A DNA stretch of 64,000 nucleotides from [Pantoea] beijingensis (GCF_022647505.1 NZ_CP071409.1:1674001-1738000), one strand, 5' to 3'. Shown: positions 47,679 to 57,062, numbered from the stretch's first letter. Numbers and translations are program-made. The notes: a model not told the origin generated them from the letters alone.

Positions 47679-47698
47679 TACTGGATAACGATACAGTA
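47679..47698 (-). promoter_or_regulatory. LexA box (SOS operator) of the DinI-like gene
   Basis: TACTGGATAACGATACAGTA contains CTG-N10-CAG within TACTG...CAGTA, matching the 20-bp SOS consensus at both ends. Confidence 0.85.
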
Positions 47699-47907
47699 TC
47701 AATGGCTGAGCGAAGTTTTGTGATGCAATTACGTGCTTAAGGCAAAAAATACGCGCCAACTGGCACTCTGTAGACCGTGCTTGCAGGACATCCAATGCAG
47801 TTTATTGCATTTTGTGTATATACTTCCTGTCGCCTCGCCACTGATGCTGGCGGGGATCGCTAAACACGGCTGTGAAACGCAGCATGAGAGACGACTCAGG
47901 AGCCACC

Positions 47908-48204
47908 ATGGCAGCAAAGCACCCGACGGGTAAACATTTAAAAGCAGAAGTGCTGCATGATAACAAATCCCTGCTGATCTTTGTGGTGAAGGGGACGCGT
48001 ATTGAGGACATGCCATATGATGATAACGTCGATTATCCGGGCGAAATGTTAATGGCGCTACCTGAGCTTACAAGCGCTTTCGATCGTGAATTGGATGAGA
48101 TGTTGAGCGAGGCGAACAGCGGCGATGTGCTGGTGTTGGTATGTCCAACGGACTCCGTCTTTACTTATGGCTATTCACGCGTTAAGACGATGATCGCCAA
48201 ATAA
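47908..48204 (+). CDS. Hypothetical protein (98 aa)
   Basis: Not recognised. The ATG at 47908 has CAGGAG 5 bp upstream. Strand-like N-terminal segments (KAEVLHDNKSLLIFVVKGT) lead to an acidic helical middle (LTSAFDRELDEMLSE) and VLVLVCPTDSVFTYGYSRVKTM. No transmembrane or secretion signal. It lies between the DinI-like gene and iraP in the same direction as iraP, 73 bp apart. Confidence 0.55.
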   Translation: MAAKHPTGKHLKAEVLHDNKSLLIFVVKGTRIEDMPYDDNVDYPGEMLMALPELTSAFDRELDEMLSEANSGDVLVLVCPTDSVFTYGYSRVKTMIAK

Positions 48205-48277
48205 TAAGATGACAGACCGATGCCATTCGTTAGCCTCTTCAGGTGATAGCGTAGGGTAAATAAACAGGGGAAGCAGT

Positions 48278-48568
48278 ATGAAACAGTTGGTAATCGACAT
48301 TTTACTGAAGATGGCAAAAATGGATGTGGATGCCAAAGAACTTACGGCGCAGGTTGAAGCGCAATCGCTGCTGATCGCCGCGCTAATGCTTACTGCCGGA
48401 AAACAGGGCTCAAACTCTATTTCTGAAAATGTACAAAGTGCCATTATGGCGGCGTCAACGTCTTCAACTGAATTTTTGCAAACGGACGTGGATTTACTGT
48501 TGACACATGTGAATCGTTTATTAGCGGTAACACGTTATGTCGATGAAAAATCAGAGATAGAAGAGTAA
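48278..48568 (+). CDS. iraP: IraP-like anti-adaptor for RssB
   Basis: A 96-aa helical protein whose first 40 residues resemble E. coli IraP: MKQLVIDILLKMAKMDVD, then DAKELTAQVEAQ (IraP has ESKELCAQVEA), and a late DVDLLLTHVNRLL like IraP TELLRDYVKKLL. IraP blocks RssB, so that RpoS escapes ClpXP proteolysis. GGGGAA precedes the ATG. The middle diverges, so this is an IraP-family call rather than proven orthology. Confidence 0.7.
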   Translation: MKQLVIDILLKMAKMDVDAKELTAQVEAQSLLIAALMLTAGKQGSNSISENVQSAIMAASTSSTEFLQTDVDLLLTHVNRLLAVTRYVDEKSEIEE

Positions 48569-48577
48569 TTCCCACAA

Positions 48578-48605
48578 GGCAGTGCCTGCTGCCGCAGACA
48601 CTGCC
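48578..48605. terminator. Hairpin between convergent iraP and csbD-like genes
   Basis: GGCAGTG and CACTGCC form a 7-bp stem with a 14-nt loop in the convergent gap. No clear T-run, so its terminator role is uncertain. Confidence 0.35.
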
Positions 48606-48615
48606 GTGAATCACG

Positions 48616-48864
48616 TTATTTACGGCCGATCACTTTACCCAGCACAAAGCCTACGCCAACGGCAATGGCCAGCGAAGCGAGTGGAGAACTCTTTGTTTGT
48701 TCCTTCACGCTGTCGACAAAATCATCAACTACATAACTTCCGCGGGCAAGTTGTTTGCGAACCTTACCTTTTATTTCATGCTCCGGTGAGCGGGTAGCTT
48801 TACCGAACTGCTCCTGGCCGGCACCGATAGCTTCATCAACTTTGTCTTTTGCCTGTTCAAACAT
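48616..48864 (-). CDS. CsbD/DUF883 (YqjD-like) stress protein
   Basis: An 82-aa protein. The N-terminus FEQAKDKVDEAIGAGQEQFGK is of the CsbD type and the C-terminus has SSPLASLAIAVGVGFVLGKVIGRK, a glycine-rich membrane anchor like that of YqjD/ElaB/YgaM (DUF883). Those are RpoS-dependent proteins that tether ribosomes to the membrane in stationary phase. AAGGAGAG precedes the ATG. Confidence 0.75.
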   Translation of the reverse strand: MFEQAKDKVDEAIGAGQEQFGKATRSPEHEIKGKVRKQLARGSYVVDDFVDSVKEQTKSSPLASLAIAVGVGFVLGKVIGRK

Positions 48865-48991
48865 ATGCTCTCCTTAATGAGTGAGTCCTCTTTCGAGACA
48901 TTGTTAAGCATAGACCATTGGTGCGTGGGTGGCAGATTTCAAAATTGAACGTGTTATCGTTATCTTTTGCATGAATACGTGGAAAGCGTGG

Positions 48992-49315
48992 TTACAATTC
49001 ATTTTTGATACAGAACTCTTCCCAGGTCATTCCCAGCGCTTCAGCATGGGAGCGTAAATAACGTTCAATCGCCTGTGCCGCAACCTCTTTATTGGGCTCA
49101 GCCAGTTGGATTGAGAACAGGATCCCATCCTGTTTTTTGGCTCGCAGGAAAGCTGCGTAAATGCGATCGGCCTGGATTGCGCGCAGTCGTTCTTGCGTCA
49201 TACCCAGCGATTGGGCATCCTGGGGGCTGATTTTATCCAGCGCGGCGCTGAAATCCGGGTGTGCCTGCAAAAACATATCGCGGGCAATAGCGTAATACTC
49301 TTCTGGGGTTTTCAT
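48992..49315 (-). CDS. Hypothetical protein (107 aa)
   Basis: Not recognised with confidence. The ATG at 49315 has GGAAGAG upstream. The product is helical and soluble: TPEEYYAIARDMFLQAHPDF, then QDAQSLGMTQERLRAIQADRIYAAFLRAKKQDG, ending TWEEFCIKNEL. It lies between the CsbD-like gene and yedD. Confidence 0.55.
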   Translation of the reverse strand: MKTPEEYYAIARDMFLQAHPDFSAALDKISPQDAQSLGMTQERLRAIQADRIYAAFLRAKKQDGILFSIQLAEPNKEVAAQAIERYLRSHAEALGMTWEEFCIKNEL

Positions 49316-49597
49316 CTCTCTTCCAGATTCAGGTGTCTTTAGGCTAGTGTACACGCCGAAGGCGGCCATTGTCTTGCCGTGGCTGCGATCTCTTTTTTAC
49401 TCTGAGCGATACAACGCTGGCGCAGCTATATGTTATCCGGCGCAAAGAAATGCTGAAATTTTAGTCAGTTATCCCACTGTAAACTGATTATACTGAAGAT
49501 TGCCTGTTGTCATTAGCGGTGTAGTGATATGTTTCTTGCCAAAATAGATCGAACAATTAACGCTTATCCGCGTGCGCATTAAGATGAAGGAATGAAC

Positions 49598-50041
49598 ATG
49601 AAAAAGTGGATGGTACTCAGTGCGATAGCGCTAAGCGGCTGTACGCAAATTACCAATTACGATCAGGCCGTTAAAACGCCAGCACCCGCCGCTTTACTCG
49701 GGGTTTGGCAAAGTATGGGACCGCAAAGTGGTTTAATCAGTCCTGATGCAATTGCCACTCTTATTGTTACTGAGCAAGGGGATACGCTCGATTGCCGTCA
49801 GTGGCAGCGGGTGATTGCGAAGCCTGGCAAGCTGACTGTCCGTGCTGACGAGTATGTTAATGTGAATAAGCAGCTGCGTGTTATGCCACTGGATGTAGAG
49901 AATGGCGTGATGTACTACGACAAGCTGAAATTGCATAAAGTGGATACACCCACGGCAGAATGCCAGCAGGCACTGGAAGCGGTACAGCAGCAGCCGGATA
50001 GCAAAACGATCCAAAATATTGCTCCCGAAGCGTTTAAGTAA
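49598..50041 (+). CDS. yedD: Lipoprotein YedD
   Basis: A 147-aa lipoprotein with signal peptide MKKWMVLSAIALSGCTQ, cleavage before Cys. The mature part matches E. coli YedD, notably VKTPAPAALLGVWQS, LIVTEQGDTLDCRQWQRVIAKPGKLTV and DTPTAECQQAL. The ATG at 49598 is preferred because AAGGA lies 7 bp upstream; the in-frame ATG two codons earlier is too close. Convergent with amyA, as in E. coli. Function unknown. Confidence 0.92.
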   Translation: MKKWMVLSAIALSGCTQITNYDQAVKTPAPAALLGVWQSMGPQSGLISPDAIATLIVTEQGDTLDCRQWQRVIAKPGKLTVRADEYVNVNKQLRVMPLDVENGVMYYDKLKLHKVDTPTAECQQALEAVQQQPDSKTIQNIAPEAFK

Positions 50042-50070
50042 AAGAGCTGACAAGCTTTGCTTTGGGCGGG

Positions 50071-50098
50071 TGCGGTATGGCCTTCTCGGCATACCGCA
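50071..50098. terminator. Hairpin between yedD and amyA
   Basis: A 9-bp stem (TGCGGTATG with CATACCGCA, 10-nt loop) in the convergent gap; no T-run on either strand, so only probable. Confidence 0.4.
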
Positions 50099-50114
50099 TT
50101 ATGATGAGCAAGCG

Positions 50115-51593
50115 TTAATCCAACACCCAAACGCTGACACCTCGCCCCTGACAGCGAAAGGTTGCCTGGCCGTGTTCATCGCTGCGGATGATTTCATCAT
50201 GCTGGCCTAAATAATCGTGCCACTGTTTATTCGCCCACGCTTCTCCGAGCGTTAGCGTTTTTTCTCCGGCATCACCGTTTGACATGATCACCACGCAACC
50301 CGGTAGTGTCTCGGTTCCGCTGCGCGTAAATGCGATACAATTTGCGTGGTCGAAATAATCTGTTTGTACGCCATGCGCATAGTTCTGACGTGCGGTAATT
50401 AGCGGCGTTAGCTCGGCGATAACCGGCATTTCAATCATGTATTGCTGTCCGTCATTGCCTTCATCTTCGTAAGTCGCGCCAAAAAGGTCAGGATAAAATA
50501 CGGTTGGAACTCCCTGTTCGCGCAGTAAAATGAGGGCATAGGCGAGGGGTTTAAACCACGGCTCGACAGGGGCCTCCAGTGATTGTAACGGTTGAGTGTC
50601 ATGGTTTGCGACCAGCGTAACGGCATGGAGAGGATCGGTGGCAACCAGCGAACCGGTAAAAATCTGGCTGAGATCATAATCGGCATCCTGCTGCGAGGCA
50701 TTGTGGAAATTTAGGTGCAGGGCTGCATCAAATAACATGGTTTTGCCATCAACCTGGTCGATATAATTCTGTAATTTATCCACTTCATGCGACCAGTATT
50801 CTGCAACGATAAACATCGGCTGTTCAGCCGCTTGCTGGATATGGTCTATCCACTCTTTATAGAACCAGGCCGGAATATGTTTAACCGCATCAAGTCGAAA
50901 GCCGGTACAGTGGACCTCATCCATAATCCAGCGTGCCCAGTACTTAAGTTCTTCTGTTACGGCATGATTACGAAAATCAATATTTGCGCCCATCAGATAA
51001 TCGAAGTTACCTAACTCATCATCGACCTGATCGTTCCAGCCATCCCGGGTGTAGTCGTTAATTATTTTAAAAATGCCGTTTTCATCGGGGTTTTCAATAT
51101 GGTCTACGCCGCTGAAGCAATGATAATCCCAGATAAATTGAGAGTATTTTCCCGCACGCTCCGGAAAGGTGAAACGGGTCCAGGCTTCGGCGTCGATGAC
51201 GTCTTCCTCAATTTCCTCGCGGTTCTCCGGATTAACTCGATTGACCTTTACCGGCTCCTTCTCATCAGCACCCATTTTATGGTTCAGCACGACATCCAGA
51301 ATCACGCCAATATTTTGTGACTTTAGCGCGTCGACGGCCGCCAGTAACTGCTGTTTATCACCGTACTTGGTTGCACGGCTTCCCTTTGCATCAAATTCGC
51401 CCAGGTCGAACAGGTCATATGTGTCGTAGCCCACGGAGTAACCGCCGGAGTCACCTTTATAAGCGGGTGGGAGCCAGACGGCGGTAATGCCGGTTTCACC
51501 CAGCCATGCTGCGCGTTCGGCGACCTCAGGCCAGAGTTTTCCTCCATCGGGATAATACCAGTGGAAGAACTGTAGCAATGTTGGGTTGCGCAT
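50115..51593 (-). CDS. amyA: Cytoplasmic alpha-amylase AmyA
   Basis: A 492-aa GH13 enzyme without a signal peptide that hydrolyses alpha-1,4-glucans in the cytoplasm. The catalytic set is visible: [10 protein letters not shown] (nucleophile Asp about 234), VAEYWS (acid Glu about 263) and VANHDTQ (Asp about 329), with VWLPPAYKG and DVVLNHKMG in the barrel. Length matches E. coli AmyA (495). It lies beside fliT and yedD, as in E. coli. Confidence 0.95.
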   Translation of the reverse strand: MRNPTLLQFFHWYYPDGGKLWPEVAERAAWLGETGITAVWLPPAYKGDSGGYSVGYDTYDLFDLGEFDAKGSRATKYGDKQQLLAAVDALKSQNIGVILDVVLNHKMGADEKEPVKVNRVNPENREEIEEDVIDAEAWTRFTFPERAGKYSQFIWDYHCFSGVDHIENPDENGIFKIINDYTRDGWNDQVDDELGNFDYLMGANIDFRNHAVTEELKYWARWIMDEVHCTGFRLDAVKHIPAWFYKEWIDHIQQAAEQPMFIVAEYWSHEVDKLQNYIDQVDGKTMLFDAALHLNFHNASQQDADYDLSQIFTGSLVATDPLHAVTLVANHDTQPLQSLEAPVEPWFKPLAYALILLREQGVPTVFYPDLFGATYEDEGNDGQQYMIEMPVIAELTPLITARQNYAHGVQTDYFDHANCIAFTRSGTETLPGCVVIMSNGDAGEKTLTLGEAWANKQWHDYLGQHDEIIRSDEHGQATFRCQGRGVSVWVLD

Positions 51594-51889
51594 TATCGAC
51601 TCCGTTTACTCTGTCCGAAAAGTAAAGTATGGAGTAAGCGGCAGGAAAAGTATGAAGTCGGGAATATTTATTTCGCGTTAGCGGAAGATTGCTGTGGGCG
51701 GGGAGGATCCGCTGGTCAGTCGCACGGCTGCTTTATTATATTTTCGTGCAGCAGAACGACCAGAAGCCGACAGTCTCTTACTCCCGATCGCTTTTTTCGG
51801 TGTCGTAAGTGCGGGTGCAAGGTCGCTGCTTTCGGCGCTTGTCAGAGTATCCTTCTGGGTAACGAAATGGTGTTTCGTCGCTGGCCCAT

Positions 51890-52249
51890 TTATTCACTGG
51901 GATACAGTACGGTACCCGACAGTTCACCATAAGCAGAATTCATTGCTTTATGGCGATTTGAATGGCCAATCAGGGAAACCAGCTCATCCATACGCAGCTG
52001 CAGCAGGCGTTTTACCTCGGCTTCATTATCCAAAATATGCCGTAAAACAGGACGCAGCTGTTCCTGAGTATGAAGGGAGACAGGATGCTGCTGCGTGACA
52101 TCAGACAATGTTTCCACCGCACTGATATAATGGACTTCCATATCAATTAACTCATCCCATTTGTTCTCAGCAGCCAGACGCAGCATCGTCTGGCTGAGGA
52201 CTAATAGTTGTTGGTAAATCACCAGCAAGTGCGGCGCAGCGTCCATCAA
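51890..52249 (-). CDS. fliT: Flagellar export chaperone FliT
   Basis: A 119-aa helical chaperone for the filament cap FliD; it also antagonises FlhDC. MMDAAPHLLVIYQQLLVLSQTM and EVKRLLQLRMDELVSLI are FliT-like. It overlaps fliS by 4 bp in the fliDST operon. Confidence 0.93.
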   Translation of the reverse strand: MMDAAPHLLVIYQQLLVLSQTMLRLAAENKWDELIDMEVHYISAVETLSDVTQQHPVSLHTQEQLRPVLRHILDNEAEVKRLLQLRMDELVSLIGHSNRHKAMNSAYGELSGTVLYPSE

Positions 52250-52656
52250 ACAGCTTCCTGAACCAATTGATGGGTGTTGGACGCATCCTTCCAGGCATCA
52301 GCAATATTACGTAGCAGCGTCTCGACTTCCTGTATGGCATCCCCATCATTATGCAGATTAGCCTGCAACAGACGTTGTACCATGTAGGCATATAATGCTG
52401 ATAAGTTGTCCGCTAACTCGTCACCGCTGCTGTCAATCAGACCTACCTTCAGCCCGTTCTCAATAATATTAATCGCTTTAGATAACGATTCCCCTTTGCC
52501 AGCAAGATTGTCCTCTTGCAGAAACAGGCGTGCACGAATCAGTGCGCTCAGCGCACCGTCGAATAACAGGGTGATCAGTTGATGGGGGGTGGCACTCATT
52601 ACTGAACTTTCCAGCCCCACTTTCGCATAGGCTTTGGTGCCGCTTGCGCTATACAT
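52246..52656 (-). CDS. fliS: Flagellin export chaperone FliS
   Basis: A 136-aa four-helix chaperone that binds the C-terminus of flagellin and prevents early polymerisation. Conserved are ATPHQLITLLFDGAL, IENGLKVGLIDSSGDELADNLSALYAYMVQRLLQANL (in pieces) and IADAWKDA. Second gene of fliDST, 16 bp after fliD. Confidence 0.96.
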   Translation of the reverse strand: MYSASGTKAYAKVGLESSVMSATPHQLITLLFDGALSALIRARLFLQEDNLAGKGESLSKAINIIENGLKVGLIDSSGDELADNLSALYAYMVQRLLQANLHNDGDAIQEVETLLRNIADAWKDASNTHQLVQEAV

Positions 52657-52672
52657 ATCACGTCCTCATTAC

Positions 52673-54088
52673 TTACTTGCTATCATTCGAGGTACTGAAC
52701 TGAGAGGTTAAATAGCTACTGGTGTTATTCAACCGGGTCATGAGTACATCCAACTGGGTAAACTGCGTTTTGTACCGCTGAATATTGCTGTTAATGCGAT
52801 CGTTCGCGGTGTTGAATTGTTCGGTGAGTTTTTTAAGCGTGCTGTTAACACCATCGGTTGCAGCGGCCAGAATACCGGTAGTGGAGGTGTAGCTGGCTAA
52901 TGATCGACCGATGGTTGTGGCAATCCCGGTCGTTTTCCCATCGCCGACGATCATTGCCATCACGCCTTTGGCGTCAGATGTCACGCTGGCTTTTAGCTTG
53001 TCATTATCTACATTTAACTGTCCGCTATTGGGGTCCTGCGTAATACCAATTTGGGCCAGTGTTTTAAAGGTGGAACTGCTGGCTGCGTTAGTTAACTGGC
53101 TTTGCAACTGAGTCTGTATCGTGCGTAACGTGCTATCGCCTAACAGTGCTCCGTTCTTATTGTTTTGATCCTGGCCAGCGTCAACGCCGGTATAGCTGGT
53201 CAGATTGTCAAAGGTTGTCTGCAGGGCATTGTAGGCTTTTACCCAATCAGTAATAACCGATGTCGTCTTTGCAATATCTTTGCCGATCGTCAGTGACTGG
53301 ACGCCATCAGTCTTATTCAGTAGGGTTAACGTAACGCCTTCAGGCGCATCGATAATAGTGTTACTGTCACGTTCAATAGCAACATTATTGACCTTGAGAA
53401 GGGCGTTTTTAGCCGGTATAGACTCCGTCATTCCATTGGTGCCCTGTGCGGCATCCTTGTCATAACCGATAACACGCTGCAGCGTATCGTCACCCTTAAC
53501 CGCGATGGTCATCGCGTTGTTTTTCCCGGTACTGCCGGAGGTGACAACTAACTGGTAATGATCGTCATCCACTTTAATAATGCTGGCGTTGATCCCCGCC
53601 GCCGCATTGTTAATAGCATCGCGTACCCCGGTTAGTGAAGTTTGCTTATCAGTTAACTGAATTTCGAGAGGTTTTTCTTTACCAGGCTGGCTGATGGTTA
53701 GCGTTCGCGTTGTCGCCGTACTGCCAATACTGTCCGTGGTACTGGTTACTTTGCCGGAGAGCAATGATTGCGCCTGTGCCAGTTGAGTGACCTCAACGGT
53801 ATATTGACCCGCCGCCGCCCCCGCCGCGGTGGCGGCGGTAAATGCCGATGGGGCGCTGCTGGTTGCGGTGGTACTTTGGAAAATATTGGCATTGCTCAAC
53901 GCGGTGTTGGCAGTCTGGAATGCGGTCAGTGCGCTTTTCAGTGTGCCATAGGCCGTCAGCTTTGCGGTATAGGCGCTTTGCTGAGCGCTAATGGGCGCCA
54001 GTGCAGCTTTTTCCGCTGTTGTCAGATTGGTTAATACCGTACTTAAATCGAATCCGGCCCCAATACCTAATGAAGAGATGCTGGCCAT
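52673..54088 (-). CDS. fliD: Flagellar filament cap protein FliD
   Basis: A 471-aa capping protein that guides flagellin polymerisation at the filament tip. The N-terminal MASISSLGIGAGFDLSTVL and the C-terminal coiled coil (LTEQFNTANDRINSNIQRYKTQFTQLDVLMTRLNNTSSYL in pieces) are typical. A sigma-28 promoter lies upstream at 54128-54154. Confidence 0.96.
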   Translation of the reverse strand: MASISSLGIGAGFDLSTVLTNLTTAEKAALAPISAQQSAYTAKLTAYGTLKSALTAFQTANTALSNANIFQSTTATSSAPSAFTAATAAGAAAGQYTVEVTQLAQAQSLLSGKVTSTTDSIGSTATTRTLTISQPGKEKPLEIQLTDKQTSLTGVRDAINNAAAGINASIIKVDDDHYQLVVTSGSTGKNNAMTIAVKGDDTLQRVIGYDKDAAQGTNGMTESIPAKNALLKVNNVAIERDSNTIIDAPEGVTLTLLNKTDGVQSLTIGKDIAKTTSVITDWVKAYNALQTTFDNLTSYTGVDAGQDQNNKNGALLGDSTLRTIQTQLQSQLTNAASSSTFKTLAQIGITQDPNSGQLNVDNDKLKASVTSDAKGVMAMIVGDGKTTGIATTIGRSLASYTSTTGILAAATDGVNSTLKKLTEQFNTANDRINSNIQRYKTQFTQLDVLMTRLNNTSSYLTSQFSTSNDSK

Positions 54089-54127
54089 AACTATCCTTAT
54101 CTTATTCTCTCAGAAGAAGTGTTGGTT

Positions 54128-54154
54128 TTATCGGCAGGATTTTTAGAAAGTTTA
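54128..54154 (-). promoter_or_regulatory. Sigma-28 (FliA) promoter of fliDST
   Basis: TAAACTTT-N11-GCCGATAA on the minus strand: a perfect -10, seven of eight -35 positions, correct spacing, 40 bp before fliD. Confidence 0.88.
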
Positions 54155-54370
54155 CTTTTTTTTAGCAGACGCAATAAAGCGAACACCGGAAATAAAACCA
54201 GGCAATTCCGACGTTAACGTTAGCCGCATATTCTCATCGGATTACCTCATCCCAACGTTTGTTCCTGATGATGAATTACGACGTGAGCCCGCGAGGAAAA
54301 GCAACGTATGCATATGGTCTTGCGTGAAAGCCAGCATGCTGCATGAACAGGAGGCGAATAAACTTTTTTC

Positions 54371-54397
54371 TAAAGGTTGCTTTAGGCGGGCCGATAC
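54371..54397 (+). promoter_or_regulatory. Sigma-28 (FliA) promoter of fliC
   Basis: TAAAGGTT-N11-GCCGATAC differs by one base in each hexamer-like box from the FliA consensus, with exact 11-bp spacing, 70 bp before fliC. Confidence 0.9.
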
Positions 54398-54466
54398 ATG
54401 GTTGGACGGCGATGAAGCCGTGGGCAGATAGCCCAAACCTAACCGATCTGATTAAAGGATATTACC

Positions 54467-55534
54467 ATGGCACAAGTTATTAATACTAACAGCCTGTCGC
54501 TGATGACGCAGAACAACATGAATAAGTCTCAGTCTGCGCTGGGCACGGCGATCGAGCGTTTATCTTCCAGTCTGCGTATCAACAGTGCAAAAGATGATGC
54601 GGCAGGTCAGGCAATTGCCAACCGTTTCACGTCTAACATTAAAGGTCTGACCCAGGCCGCGCGTAATGCCAATGACGGTATTTCTGTTGCTCAGACGACG
54701 GAAGGCTCACTGGGTGAAATTAACAATAACTTACAGCGCATCCGTGAACTGACCGTACAGGCACAGAACGGCACTAACTCTGACTCCGATCTCTCATCTA
54801 TCCAGGACGAAATTACCTCACGTCTGGCGGAAATCGATCGCGTTTCAGGACAGACCCAGTTTAACGGCGTTAAAGTGCTGGCATCTAACAACACCATGCA
54901 GATTCAGGTCGGCGCGAACGACGGTGAAACCATTGCCATCGACCTGAAAAAAATTGATAGCGGCACCTTGAAGCTGGATAAATTCAATGTTGTGCGTCCT
55001 ACAACGGCCGATCTTAAAGATACAAATGGCGTGGCTGTGGCGGCGGCTGATGTTAAAAATGCCGGTGGTGATGTTGTTGACCTGCTGCAGTATAAAAACG
55101 CGGCTGGCGATGTTGCTTATGCGGTAAAAGATGCTGACACCGGCAAATATATGGAGGCAACGGTAGCCATTACTGATGCGGATCCGGCTGCAGATCCTGC
55201 CGTTAACGCCAGTGCGGTTGTCACCGTTGGTGCCGCTGAAATTGATAACGCTCCGACTGACGATCCGTTAAAAGCGCTGGATGATGCCATCGCGCAAGTT
55301 GACCAGTTCCGCAGTTCGCTGGGTGCGGTCCAGAACCGTCTGGATTCTGCTATCACCAACCTGAACAACACCACCACAAACCTTTCATCTGCACAGTCAC
55401 GTATTCAGGACGCCGACTACGCAACAGAAGTGTCTAATATGTCGAAGGCGCAAATCCTACAGCAGGCCGGCAACTCCGTGCTGGCTCGTGCGAACCAGGT
55501 TCCACAAAGCGTGCTGTCTCTGCTGCAGGGCTAA
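54467..55534 (+). CDS. fliC: Flagellin FliC
   Basis: A 355-aa flagellin, shorter than E. coli (about 500). N-terminal D0/D1 (about 1-175: AQVINTNSLSLMTQNNMNKSQSALG, SSLRINSAKDDAAGQAIANRFT) and C-terminal D1/D0 (about 270-355: SSAQSRIQDADYATEVSNMSKAQILQQAG) are conserved. Only about 95 variable residues lie between, rich in Ala, Asp and Val, so the outer D2/D3 domains are largely missing. GATTAAAGGA precedes the ATG. Confidence 0.97.
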   Translation: MAQVINTNSLSLMTQNNMNKSQSALGTAIERLSSSLRINSAKDDAAGQAIANRFTSNIKGLTQAARNANDGISVAQTTEGSLGEINNNLQRIRELTVQAQNGTNSDSDLSSIQDEITSRLAEIDRVSGQTQFNGVKVLASNNTMQIQVGANDGETIAIDLKKIDSGTLKLDKFNVVRPTTADLKDTNGVAVAAADVKNAGGDVVDLLQYKNAAGDVAYAVKDADTGKYMEATVAITDADPAADPAVNASAVVTVGAAEIDNAPTDDPLKALDDAIAQVDQFRSSLGAVQNRLDSAITNLNNTTTNLSSAQSRIQDADYATEVSNMSKAQILQQAGNSVLARANQVPQSVLSLLQG

Positions 55535-55563
55535 TTCGCAGTCGCGTGACGTTCATTACATCT

Positions 55564-55586
55564 AACCCCGCTTTGGCGGGGTTTTT
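55564..55586 (+). terminator. fliC terminator
   Basis: AACCCCGC-TTT-GCGGGGTTTTT type hairpin followed by a T-run, 30 bp after the fliC stop. Confidence 0.9.
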
Positions 55587-55728
55587 GCTATCCGCATCAT
55601 GGATACGAGAAGATGTCATTTGCTGCATTTCTGAAATAACCCCCCTTTTTTACACCTATTCACTCAATCAATCTCTCGACAGCATTGGATAATTATCGCG
55701 ATAACTCATTAACGCAAGGGAAGTCAGA

Positions 55729-56451
55729 GTGAACGATCTCTATACCGCCGAAGGCGTGATGGATAAACATTCGCTGTGGCAGCGATATGTGCCGTTGGTA
55801 CGCCATGAAGCACTGCGACTTCAGGTACGTTTGCCGGCCAGCGTAGAATTGGACGATCTGCTGCAGGCTGGCGGAATTGGACTATTAAACGCCGTGGAGC
55901 GCTTTGATGCGTTGCAAGGGACGGCGTTTACCACCTATGCGGTACAGCGTATCCGAGGGGCGATGCTGGATGAGCTTCGCAGCCGTGACTGGGCACCGCG
56001 CAGCGTACGCCGTAATGCCCGTGATGTCGCGACCGCGATGCACAAAGTTGAGCAGGCTCAGGGACGTTCTGCCAGTGAACTGGAAGTGGCAGAACAGCTG
56101 AATGTCTCGATGGAGGAGTATCGGCAGATACTGCTGGATACGAACAACAGCCAGCTTTTTTCTTATGATGAATATCGTGAGGAGCATGGCGATAGCGCGG
56201 AGTGGATTACCGAAGGGCATGAAGAAGCGGACCCACTTTATCAACTTATGGAAGGGAATCTACGTGAACGTGTGATTGCTGCGATTGAGGCTTTGCCCGA
56301 TCGTGAAAAAATGGTACTGACCTTATATTACCAGGAAGAGCTCAATCTCAAAGAGATCGGTGCGGTGCTGGACGTGGGGGAATCTCGCGTCAGCCAGTTA
56401 CATAGTCAGGCGATAAAACGTTTGCGCGCCAGGTTATCAGGCGCACGTTGA
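55729..56451 (+). CDS. fliA: Flagellar sigma factor FliA (sigma-28)
   Basis: A 240-aa sigma factor that directs class 3 flagellar and chemotaxis promoters. Regions 2 (LDDLLQAGGIGLLNAVERFDALQGTAFTTYAVQRIRGAMLDELRS in pieces) and 4 (LYYQEELNLKEIGAVLDVGESRVSQLHSQAIKRL in pieces) are nearly those of E. coli. The GTG start is used, as in E. coli. Confidence 0.97.
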   Translation: MNDLYTAEGVMDKHSLWQRYVPLVRHEALRLQVRLPASVELDDLLQAGGIGLLNAVERFDALQGTAFTTYAVQRIRGAMLDELRSRDWAPRSVRRNARDVATAMHKVEQAQGRSASELEVAEQLNVSMEEYRQILLDTNNSQLFSYDEYREEHGDSAEWITEGHEEADPLYQLMEGNLRERVIAAIEALPDREKMVLTLYYQEELNLKEIGAVLDVGESRVSQLHSQAIKRLRARLSGAR

Positions 56452-56493
56452 CAAGGTCAGTTGTTACTTTCCTAGACGACCGGGGAATTTCTC

Positions 56494-56991
56494 ATGGCGC
56501 CAAAAACAAGGCCATTGAGCCGATATTTGAAGGACTACAAACACAGCCAGAGCCACTGTTCACATTGTGGCAAGGTACTGGATCGTATGGCGCTGGTGTT
56601 TCGTGGTCAAATTATCAATAAAGAGGCGATTGCCCGAATGGATCAGCCGGTCGACGATCGGGTCTGGCTGAAGTTGCAAAATGAGCTGATGGCGCTGTGC
56701 CGCTTTTGTAGTGATATCTATTGCAACACCCATCCGACTTATTTCGATATTATGGCATTTAAACAGTACCTGTTTGAGCAAACAGAAATGAGCCACAGCA
56801 CGGTACGTGAGTATGTGGTGCGCTTAAGGCGCCTCGACGATATGCTTGCTGCGCGTAACTATCCGATTGAAAAGAAAGACGATACGAGCTGGCATAAATG
56901 TCTGGAAAATGCGCTCCCTGATGCCGGTCAGAATAATTATCGCATCGCACTACGTAAGTACGATCAATTTCTTCACTGGCTGCATGCATAA
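56494..56991 (+). CDS. fliZ: Flagellar regulator FliZ
   Basis: A 165-aa DNA-binding protein that antagonises RpoS-dependent promoters and favours motility. RPLSRYLKDYKHSQSHCSHCGKVLDRM, LCRFCSDIYCNTHPTYFDIMAFKQYLFEQTEMSHSTVREYVVRLRRLDDML and NNYRIALRKYDQF (in pieces) match E. coli FliZ. Two cysteine clusters may bind metal. It lies 42 bp downstream of fliA, the same operon. Confidence 0.95.
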   Translation: MAPKTRPLSRYLKDYKHSQSHCSHCGKVLDRMALVFRGQIINKEAIARMDQPVDDRVWLKLQNELMALCRFCSDIYCNTHPTYFDIMAFKQYLFEQTEMSHSTVREYVVRLRRLDDMLAARNYPIEKKDDTSWHKCLENALPDAGQNNYRIALRKYDQFLHWLHA

Positions 56992-57062
56992 ATGAAAGGT
57001 GACCATTTGCTCATCTTCTGCAAGACTGTAGGGATAACGTAACGCGTAAAGCGGAGGCTGTG

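Noticed and set aside
51694..52098. 134-aa plus-strand frame over fliT
   Set aside because: It overlaps the well supported fliT gene on the other strand and has no recognisable motif.
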